Below are positions 39,762 to 48,300 of a DNA stretch of 64,000 bases, piece by piece. The stretch's first letter is position 1; each line of letters opens with the position of its first letter. Made by a program: the position numbers and the translations under genes. Origin of the DNA: Helicoverpa zea (lineage: Eukaryota > Arthropoda > Insecta > Lepidoptera > Noctuidae); the NCBI RefSeq assembly GCF_022581195.2, contig NC_061471.1, positions 1 to 64,000 on the forward strand, in the 5' to 3' direction. A model generated the notes under the pieces. The model had not been told where the DNA came from. It saw only the letters and a program-made list of their open reading frames with translations, and ran no database searches.

Positions 39762-41894
39762 CTGATCATAGTTTGTTTTTTTTTAATTGGGTAGTTTACG
39801 TTACCGACTGGTAACGGTGTTCATCCATAGACTATCTGTCATTTCTGTGAGTTGTCAAGAACAAACACTCGTAAAAGTACTTAAACAAATTATAACTAAA
39901 ACATCATATTTAGCTAAAATTCTGTGTCAAAACTGATAAAATTAAAAACTGATTAATCTCGGTTGACATTTTGTCGAGTGGGGAAGTCACTAGCACAGCA
40001 TTGGTCGATGTCGAGCTCACTTCACTTCGCAAGTGATTAGGTGATGTTTACAGAATGCAAAATCACCACCAGCACAGCACCGGAAGCACCGCAAAGCCCG
40101 GGGCTGCAGGAGCTTAACTCTCGCTGATGCCCAGCCCACCAGCAATCTGCCGTTATCGGCTATCTTCTTTGCCGACGCAACAGGACACCGAACCCATACT
40201 ACGCCGAGTCCGGTGGCGTCGGCGCGTATATCGCCGGCACGTACCTTTTCTGGCAGACACTCACCGCTTCGGGCAACGGCCGCCACCACCTCTTCAGAGG
40301 TCACGGAGTCGTCCAGACCAGCAATTCGCACCTCTGCGGTTTTGACTGGCCTGGAGACCCGAACGTCCTCAGGGTTGAGGACCTCCCTCATCTTGGCGGC
40401 AAGAGCGTCCGCCTTTTCGGCACTGTCGCTTCCAGCACCAGCCACCTCAAATAGCCGTGCACCCGTGGCAGCTTGCCTGAGGGTAACGGACTGCAGGCCA
40501 AGATCTGATAATTTGATCTTGGCCTTGGCCTCGGCAATAACCGACTGGTACGTCACGCCCCGTTCCACAGCTCCGGGCTGTAACGTGAGCGTCACAGCTT
40601 CGGATCGCGGAGCACGTACAGCCGGCACTTTGCGACCATCTTTGGTAGACCGTCGTGCAGATTGGGCCCCCTTTGCAGTTACGCTGGTGGCGCGCGCTAC
40701 TGCTGACGCCTTCTTAGCGGCTTTGCGAGCCTTTTTACGGCCAACCACCTTCGCCCAAGTCTCACCCTTAGACCCAGAGGTTCCTGACTCGTCATTCGGG
40801 GGGGCTCCCTCCGCGGGCTTTCCAGTGTCCTCCACGGGCTTCCCCACAGGTCTCGGCGGCCCTTCAGCCCTTCGAGAGTCGGCTGCTAGGGGTGGACGGA
40901 GGATTTCCGCAGGAAGACGCTGGGAAATTGCCTCCAGTCGAGCATTGACCATGCTCCCGCACTGGAGCATGCAGAGTCGGACAATACGTTCGACTTCCTC
41001 AACCCTTTGAGGGCTTGCCGGTTGCGCTGGGGGAGACGGTGTTACTGCGTCTGTGCTTTCGACGGACTTGTGTCGCTGGTGCTGCTCGCTCAGCAAGGCG
41101 ACTTGCTGCCGCAGGTCTTCCAGGTCTCTTCGGAGACGGCCGTTCTCCTCCTGCAATTTCGTGACTTCGTCAGAGGCCGTCCTATTGAGAAGGAGGCCAA
41201 TAGCCTCCTTGATGTCACCTGCGGCCTCTTTCAAGCCACGGGTGAAAGTACCTTTCAGGCTGCCAGATTTGGTAGCAACCTTCAGTACTAAGTCCACCCC
41301 GTCCAAGGCCAGTTGGCTCAGAACTAACGCCGATGGCTCACCCCCTTCTGCTGCCAGAGCAGCACGTCGCTCACGTGCGCGACTAGACATTAGCGACACT
41401 TCGTCGGCTGCGACGACCTTCCGCTGCTCCCTTTTGGCGGCGTTAAGTTCCGCTTTGGTGCTCCCTAGTGAGGTGCAACTCTCGACCCCGGGGTCCTCAC
41501 TAGAGACCCCCATTTCGTAGTCTGTCCCGCTGGCCACTGAGTTCTTGGAGCGCAGGAACCTTCCATGCGCATCCCTCTGCGGCTGCGAACCAGTTGCCTT
41601 TCTCGAGGCCGCCGTTGCCGACGTCCTCTTGGGGGCTGGCAGGCCTTCCTCATCGGAGGACAAGCCTGCTGACCCAGCCTCCAGAGCAGGGTCGCGTGGG
41701 CGTTTCTCACGCGTCCTCCCGCCTCCACTTTTCTTTTTACCGCTGCCAGTAACATTATCGGCAACAGGGGCCTGGTCGCCTACCCCTGCGCGTCCATCGG
41801 TAACCAATTTAACACTCGCAGGCCCGGATACCTGCGAGCGCCGGGCGTCAGCCGGGTCGCATGACAAAACACATTCAATATCGGACATTTTCAT

Positions 41895-42492
41895 ATTACG
41901 ATTTGGGTGGTTACGCACATCACTTCCCCAAGGTGATGCGGCCGTTCTTTTCGGGAGGGTATTTGGTCCTCCCGAGGCCAACGTGTGCCCCTGGTGCAAG
42001 ATATACCGCCCGCTGTTCGGTGAAACTAAAAGCTACTTAAACCTAATTTTTTTTTATTTTTTTTTTTGTAATTTTTTTTGTTTTTTTTTTTTATTTTTTT
42101 TTCCTAAATCTACCTTATGTCTACCTTATACCTAACTTAACCTAAGCACCCCCTCGGGCACGACTGCCCCCATAGGATCGGACTACGTGGCGTAGCAACA
42201 CGCCACGGCGTCCCCTAGACCGCGGATTGTAAGACGCTCCGCGGCCTACACCTCCTCGCTCCCTATGTGCACTCTGCGGCTGCAGAGCGTCTATAGGGAG
42301 CCCTCGGGAGCGACTCCTCTCCGCTCCTGCCGAAATTAGCCACGGACAACAATCTCCTCTATCCCACCCCCCGCGAAGAGATTATTGTCCGTGCCCAGGG
42401 TGCACCGGCCCGGTGACTGCTCTTCCCCTAGGACGTATCCACAGGGACCAGCAGTTGCCGAGCACACGGGGAGGTTTTCTGGCAGGCACCCC
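41895..42492 (-). other. T4 5' UTR, including the conserved hairpin
   Basis: Parallel to the T1 5' UTR: an interrupted T-rich tract (about 42,050-42,105), then the hairpin CACGGACAACAATCTC...GAGATTATTGTCCGTG (42341-42393), then the shared 5' end. No ORF. Confidence 0.75.
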
Positions 42493-42530
42493 AACCTAAC
42501 CTAATCCTGAACCAACCTAACCTAATCCTA
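42493..42530. repeat. Last telomeric-type repeats, variant form
   Basis: Two partial copies of the 21-bp variant (CCTAACCTAA then TCCTGAACCAA) continue the array interrupted by T4. This is the innermost CCTAA sequence in the window. Confidence 0.9.
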
Positions 42531-42550
42531 TTTATTTATTTGCTTATACA

Positions 42551-43150
42551 TAGGTTTTACTTCGTTAAGTTGCTCAAAGCTAGGTTTCACTAGGTTAGGT
42601 TACTCAAAGCTAAGTTTCACTAAGTTAGGTTTCTCAAAATTAGGTTTCACTAGGTTAGGTTACTCAAAGTTAGGTTTCGCTACGTTGGGTTGCTCAAAGT
42701 TAGGTTCACTACGTTAAGTTGCGTATAGGTAACAACGGAATGCAACAAAAAAATCTTGTCCACGTTAATTTACTCAAAGTTAGGTTTCACTACGTTACAT
42801 TGCTCTAAGTTAGGTTTCACTATGTTGGGTTACTCAAAGTTAGGTTTCTATACGTTAGGTTGATGAAAGTTAGGTTTTATTACGTTGGGTTGCTTAAAGT
42901 TAGGTTTTACTACGTTGGGTTGCTTAAAGATAGGTTTCACTACGTTAGGTTGCTTAAAGTTAGGATTCACCGTGTTGGGTTGCTCAAAGCTAGGTTTCAC
43001 TAGGTTAGGTTACTCAAAGTTAGGTTTTGTTATGTTGCGTTGCTCAAAGTTAGGTTTTGCTACGTTGGCTTGCTCAAAGATAGTTTTTACGTCTTTAGGT
43101 TGCTCAAAGTTGTTTTCGAATAATGTAGGTTGCACGAAATTAGATTGCTT
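42551..43150. repeat. 30-bp minisatellite of TTAGGTT-containing half units
   Basis: Roughly 18-20 degenerate units. A typical unit is TTAGGTTTCACTACG followed by TTGGGTTGCTCAAAG, that is two 15-base halves each starting with a telomere-like TTAGGTT/TTGGGTT core. The G-rich strand reads rightwards, opposite to the terminal array. A 116-residue open frame across it (42885-43235) encodes only the 10-residue periodicity and is not considered a gene. Confidence 0.85.
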
Positions 43151-44159
43151 GAAGTCCATAACTTCGCATTATTTTTGGTTTCAGCACGTCAAGTCTTACT
43201 TCTTGAGGTTCCAGTGGGAGAAGGTAAGGTTTTAGATGTCGTTAGTTTGTATGTAAGAAAGTAAGACCACTGTAGAGAACCACACATTGCGGTTATGTAT
43301 TTAACATTATGTTTAACTTCATCTTACTTTTGAATGCTTATGTGTCATAAAATTATTATTATTTTCTCTCTAAGAGTTAATTTATGATAGATATATGTGA
43401 CAAAACATGTGCTTTCTCATCGGGCCTATGGAGTGCGAGGAGAGCCTTTTGTGTACCAATATCGGCAAACCATACGTTATTCTGTGTGTATTTTGACACT
43501 TTTAGGTAAAATTAGTTTTTCGACCAAATCTTTGAAGTTTTATTTTATACTTACTCTCAAAGGCATACCATTGGATAGCCCTCGCTGAGACGCTTCTTTT
43601 GACACCACTCGCGATACGAAATCTTTTACAAAACGTCAAAAAATGCAGGTGTGCACAGGGCAGGTGAACTTTGCCTCAAGGTCATGTTGTCATTATCCTG
43701 TTTTTGATGAAAATTCTTCTCGAAAACGCTTACACTTGCCTGTAAAAACAATGTTTGTTCTAACATAATACTCATATTCGTACCAGGGAGTGTCACTGCG
43801 ACTTTCAGTGCATATATTTTTTAGTAGCGATTGTATCGTATCGACGCGACAAATATAGTAAACACGAGTACGGTAATTGCCGTCTTACCACAAAAACTTT
43901 TAAACGTCAGTTTATGCCTTGTCTTAAAAAAATGTCAAATTATGACGTTGACATATGGTTCATTTTGCAGCCAAAATTTTATTAGACAAGTGTAAAACAG
44001 GGTTTAAAGTTTTTGTAGTAAGGCCCTTGGTGTTTATCCGCGGTTCATATATCGTTATAAATAATAACTCATCATTTTGCACAGCAATGTGCAATCATGA
44101 CCGTCAGAACCGCTGTCACTCCGCACCGATCCCCACGAAATAATTTAAATTAGCAATTA
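43151..44159. other. AT-rich subtelomeric sequence, no gene seen
   Basis: No ORF with recognisable motifs. Around 43,570-43,645 lies GATAGCCCTCGCTGAGACGC...AAAACGTCAAAAAATG, related to the 5' UTR block of plus-strand LINEs A and B. The rest is unassigned. Confidence 0.6.
43505..43650 (+). mobile_element. Orphan fragment resembling plus-strand LINE 5' UTR
   Basis: TTTTTCGACCAAA, CTCGCTGAGACGCTTCTTTT and AAAACGTCAAAAAATG appear in the same order and spacing as in the element A monomer and B leader, but no ORF1 follows and no CCTAA flanks it. It is probably a relic of an old insertion. Confidence 0.55.
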
Positions 44160-44422
44160 GGATTAGCAATCATGTAGAGATAAAGATAGGAGTAATTAAT
44201 GTTTTGACTAGTTGACAGCTGTCAGTTTTCAAGGGAGAATTTCAGTTGTTTGTAATGACTGACTCTTATGTGGTGTTCCAATTCTCGCAAATTATTTTAT
44301 TAATTTTGTTTGAAAAATTCTTTTTTTTTTTACGTTTTTTTTTTCTTTGTTCTGATCGACATAATTTTAACTAGTATATTAAAATACTTAATTTAATGGG
44401 ATTAGGTATGACGCACCCGAAA
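44160..44422. mobile_element. Partial TIR element, uninterrupted relative of the 60.8-62.9 kb element
   Basis: In reverse complement this matches the left half and part of the right half of the outer element at 60846-62872. It ends at GACGCACCCG, equivalent to the CGGGTGTGTC terminus. It carries a single GAAATTCT where the other copy has a 1.6-kb insertion. Confidence 0.7.
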
Positions 44423-44548
44423 TTAGTAGCAGGATGCCCGCTAAGGTTAAAACTGCTATTGCAATTCAATTTCTATTCAATTTTGACATTATTAACTTAG
44501 CAGAATCGGGGCCCTGGTGTGTTCAATAAAACGATTGGGTAAACTCAG

Positions 44549-44561
44549 TTTATTTTTTATT
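44549..44561 (-). terminator. Polyadenylation signals of the Notch-ligand gene
   Basis: Two AATAAA hexamers on the minus strand (44561-44556 and 44554-44549) lie about 195 bases downstream of the stop codon, in an AT-rich 3' UTR. The 3' end should fall near 44,530. Confidence 0.7.
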
Positions 44562-44754
44562 ACAACAACTTCACATTTTCATTTTACAACCTTTACAAAC
44601 AAAATACTCAATTCTATACCACTCATAAAACGTACAAAATTCACACGAGTCAACATTATTTACATAAAATACAATATTTACAAGATAGCGATCTACGTCG
44701 TACAACAATAAATAGTCAGTGTGGCACAGTCGGTCAGGCACTGTCGGGCTGGCG

Positions 44755-45312
44755 CTAGACGAGCACGGTGAGGCGCTCGGGCGGCGGGTGGCGCGCGGGC
44801 GGCGGCTCGGGCGGCGGCAGCACGCGCTTGGTGAGCTCCTTGTCGCGCGGCGGCGTGTCGTTGCGCGCGTCCGCGTTCTGCGCCTTGTACAGCGCGCGCG
44901 GCAACTCCTCGCGCGCCGCGCCCGCGCCGCCGCCGTGCAGCGGGTTGGCGTAGCGCCGCAGGTTCTCCTCGTTCTGCAGGTTGTTGGACTTCTCCTCGTC
45001 GCAGCGGCGCGAGCGCTCGGCGGCCGCGGCCAGGCGGCGCCGGCGCAGTAGCAGCGCCGCGCCCGCGCCCGCGCCCAGCAGCGCCAGCAGCGCCAGCGCC
45101 GCCAGCGTCAGCGCGAGCGTCGGCGCCGGCGCCGCGGGCTCCGACACCGGCGCCGGCGCCGCCGCGTGCGGCACGCGCAGGCGCAGCGCCGCGCCCAGCA
45201 GCGCGTGGTGCGCGAGGCGGCGCCGCGACACCAGCTCGCTGAGCGCGCGCACGGCGGCGCCCAGCGCCTCGGCGCGCTCCGTGCCGTCCGTGCCCACCTC
45301 GTCCCCGATCCA
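44755..45312 (-). CDS. Ser: Ser last exon: transmembrane helix and cytoplasmic tail
   Basis: Acceptor AACAG at 45314-45313; stop TAG at 44757-44755. It encodes WIGDEVG...ALSELVSRRR, then the transmembrane run LALTLAALALLALLGAGAG followed by LLRRRR as stop-transfer. A charged tail containing NNLQNEENLRRYANPL ends in TVLV. The NN...ENLRRxxNP element resembles the Jagged tail (NNVREQLNQIKNPI). Confidence 0.92.
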   Translation of the reverse strand, partial: WIGDEVGTDGTERAEALGAAVRALSELVSRRRLAHHALLGAALRLRVPHAAAPAPVSEPAAPAPTLALTLAALALLALLGAGAGAALLLRRRRLAAAAERSRRCDEEKSNNLQNEENLRRYANPLHGGGAGAAREELPRALYKAQNADARNDTPPRDKELTKRVLPPPEPPPARHPPPERLTVLV

Positions 45313-48300
45313 CTGTTCAAAGCAAAATTCGTTGAGGACTCCACGGTGCGACAGATAAGCAGAACGCTCGCATAGCACAGTGTGTGACGCACCAGGGCCA
45401 GGTCGAGCGCGTCGTCGTCGTCGGGCGCCAGGTCGCAGAGCAGCGCGAGCGGCGGCGCGGGCGGCGCGCGTGCAGCCAGCGCGGCGGCGAGCGCGCGGCG
45501 CAGCGCGGCACAGGCTCGCTCCACGTGCGCGCCGCGGGCGAGGCGCTCGCGCGCGAGCTGCAGCGAGGCGCGCGCGCAGCCGGGCGGCACGGGCGCGTCG
45601 CGCGCGCCGGGCCAGCAGGCGGGCGGCGCGGGCAGCGCGGGCGGCTCCACGCGGCGCCCCGCCACGCGCCGACACTCGCCGATGGGCGCGCAGGGCGCTC
45701 GCAGACAGAGCGCGGGCGCGGCCGGCACGCACACCTGAAGTAAACATGAGAAAACATTGAAACAAAAGTTTTAAGCACTTTTTTATTCGACGCATATTAT
45801 TATTATTATTTATATACACATTAATGAGTACGAATGGGAGTACAAAGGGATATGCACAAGTGAGTATATAATATAAGGCGGGGATCAGGCAATACATGGA
45901 GTTAGTGCATAAGACTCCTCATAGGTCGAGTACCTATATAGGGTTACTTTGTACGCAGCTTCCCAAATGTTACTTAGTCTTCCGTTCTCGAAGAAGTGTC
46001 AGAATATTGAAAAGCGAAATTCGATTGTAAAATTGTGTCACCTCGTCAGTTCGGCACGGCTGCGCGTTGGGCATGTGGCAGTCGGGCAGGCCGCACCACA
46101 GGCGCGTGCAGGCCGGCGCGCCCGCGTCGCACCAGCACGCGTTGCAGCCCCACCACCACGTGCCGTTGTCGGCGCCGCACGCGCCCGGCTCGCCCTCCGC
46201 GCCGCCCGCGCCCGCGCCCTCCGCCTCGCCGCCCTCCGGGCCCTCGGCGCCGAGCCCCGCCAGCACTGCAACACAGAGCACGTTACACCGACACGTCTCT
46301 CACCGACCTCGCCACCCGCCCCACCCGGCCGCGCGGTACTCACTCTCGAGGCAGCGGCGCGCGGCGCGCTGCGGCGGCGGCGGACACACGCAGCGCGCGG
46401 CGCGCTCGGGCCGCAGCGGGTCGGGCACGCAGGCGGCGGCAGGCGGGCACGCGGGCTCGCAGGCGGCGGGCGCGCGGCGCTCGCACGTGTCGCCCGTCCA
46501 GCCCGGCGTGCACTCGCACGCCCACCAGCCCGCGCCGCCCACGCAGCGCCCGCCGTTGCGGCACGGCGCCGACGCGCAGGGGTCGGCGGGCAGCTCGCAG
46601 CGCGCGCCCGTGCGGCCCTCGCGGCACGCGCACGCCCAGCCCGGCGCGCCCGCGCTCGGCACGCAGGCGCCGCCCGGCGCGCACGGGCACGCGGGCGCCG
46701 GCGCCAGCTCGCACGCCGCGCCCGCCCACCCCGCGGCGCACGCGCAGCGCCAGCCGCCGCCCTCGCGCACGCACGTGCCTCCGTTGGCACAAGTACCTTC
46801 AGGACATCGGTCGATAGCTTCGACGCGCACCGAACATGTTTTTCCTGCAGGGTTAGGAAAGGTAATTATAATAGTATGGTTTTTATGAGATTCATAATAA
46901 AATTGATATCGATATTGAGCCACATTAACCGTTCTCGATTTCACTAAATACAAATTAAGTTAGGCGTAAATGCGCTGTGACTGGCAAACGAATGGATAAA
47001 AATATGGTAATAGTATGTGATACCTGTCCAACCGTCGCGGCAGATGCACGTGAAGTCTGCGGCGCCAGCGACGCAGCTGCCATTGTTGCGGCACGGGCTG
47101 GCCGCGCACGCGTCTGCCTCTGCAACACACAAAGCACGCGATGAGAACAGAGCAGTGGGGGGAGAGGACAGTTTCCCGGCAAGTGTGGGATGCGAGTGAA
47201 CACTCACGTTCCCTGGCGGCGCGCTGCGTGCAGTTCTTGCCGGTCCAGCCGGGCGCGCAGTGGCAGTAGTAGTCGCTCTGCGCCGTGTAGCACGCCGCGC
47301 CGTTGCCGCACGGCGAGCCCGCGCAGTGGTCGCGGTCATCCTGCCGACACCCGTTACCGTTAACACTCACTACTGTTGCCATGTACTGAACGACGCAGGT
47401 AAAGCGACAAACCCAATAAAACACTTTATGGAAATAAAGTTGCGTCAAATAGACTCACCGCACAGTAGCGTCCAGAACAGGAGGTCAGCTAAAAAAGCAG
47501 AAGACGGGTTAGTTGTAGTTAGTGGTAGCGCGACCGGTCCACCTGAGCGGGCGACGGATATTATTTGAAAGTTAATATTGATTAGTATTGATTAGTAGAA
47601 ATGAGAGCAGAGCAGAGCAGAGCAGAGCGCGTACTACCTCGCAGTTGGTGCCCGAGAAGCCGACGGGGCAGATGCAGCGGTAGGCGTTGAGCAGGTCGAC
47701 GCACTCGCCGCCGTTCCTGCAGGGCCGCGGCGCGCAGTCGTCGATGTCGCGCGCGCACGTGCGGCCCGCGTAGCCGGCCGCGCACGCGCAGTGGAAGTCG
47801 TCCACCAGGTCGATGCACGTGGCGCCGTTGAGGCACTGCCCGGTGCAGTCGTCCACGTTGGCCTCGCAGTCGCGGCCCGTCCAGCCGGCCAGGCAGGTGC
47901 ACGAGTAGCCGCCCGAGGTATTGTTGCACGCGGCGGCGTTCACGCACGGACCGAGAGCCCCCTCGGCGACGCCGGCCACACCTTCCGCAGCTTTCTGTTC
48001 GCACTCATTGATGTCTGCAGACAGTAGAAACAGATGTGGTCACTGGGCCCAATGGAGCGAGGCAGACGCGGGCTGGGCGGCGTACCTTCGGCGCAGGTGG
48101 GCCCCGTCCAGCCGGGCGCGCAGTCACAGACGAAGGCGTCGAGGCGGTCGCGGCAGGTGGCGCCGTTGCGGCAGGGCGCGCTGGCGCAGTCGTCCACGTC
48201 CAGGTCGCAGAGCGCGCCGGCCCAGCCGCGCTGGCACGCGCACGAGAAGCCGCGCGGCGTGCCCGCCAGCGCGCACTCGCCGTGCACGCAGGGCTGCGGC

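Larger units (their letters stand above)
39186..40074. mobile_element. Non-autonomous DNA-element insertion in T4 ORF1
   Basis: About 890 bases absent from T1. The ends show an imperfect inverted repeat (ATTCTATAAAATATCAC at the left, GTGATGTTTACAGAAT at the right) with CACTTCGAC/GTCGATGTCGAG motifs inside. No ORF with known motifs. It contains a smaller TIR element and a perfect 16-bp hairpin. No clear target duplication was found, and some ORF1 sequence was lost at the insertion point. Confidence 0.65.
38904..41894 (-). pseudogene. T4 ORF1, interrupted within the first zinc knuckle
   Basis: The N-terminal part (ATG 41894, MKMSDIECV, to about 40,075) carries the coiled coil, basic stretch and RRM-like region. 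It stops in line with T1 up to CFRC of the first zinc knuckle, then runs into foreign sequence with a stop at 40017. The remaining knuckles and the Lys-rich tail (CYRC..., CSVC...) resume at about 39,185 and end at 38904. About 13 codons of the first knuckle are missing at the junction. It has a single copy of the N-terminal 45-residue segment that is duplicated in T1. The gene is inactivated. Confidence 0.9.
35427..42492 (-). mobile_element. T4: long SART-like LINE with nested insertion
   Basis: Poly(T) 35427-35448, 3' UTR with hairpin loop TAGGAGT (35503-35519), ORF2 (38904-35758), ORF1 (41894 to 38904, interrupted), and a 5' UTR ending ...GGCACCCC-AACCTAACC exactly as in T1. It is about 7.1 kb including a foreign insertion of about 0.9 kb. 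The ORF2 protein is highly similar to T1 ORF2, with scattered substitutions. Confidence 0.92.

Noticed and set aside
42885..43235. 116-residue repetitive ORF
   Set aside because: The 10-residue periodicity is the translation of the 30-bp minisatellite. No start context or conserved domain.
45384..45897. N-terminal extension of the last Ser exon as a 380-residue single ORF
   Set aside because: The frame continues through an intron with good splice sites. The Jagged-like sequence is in another frame upstream of 45,393.
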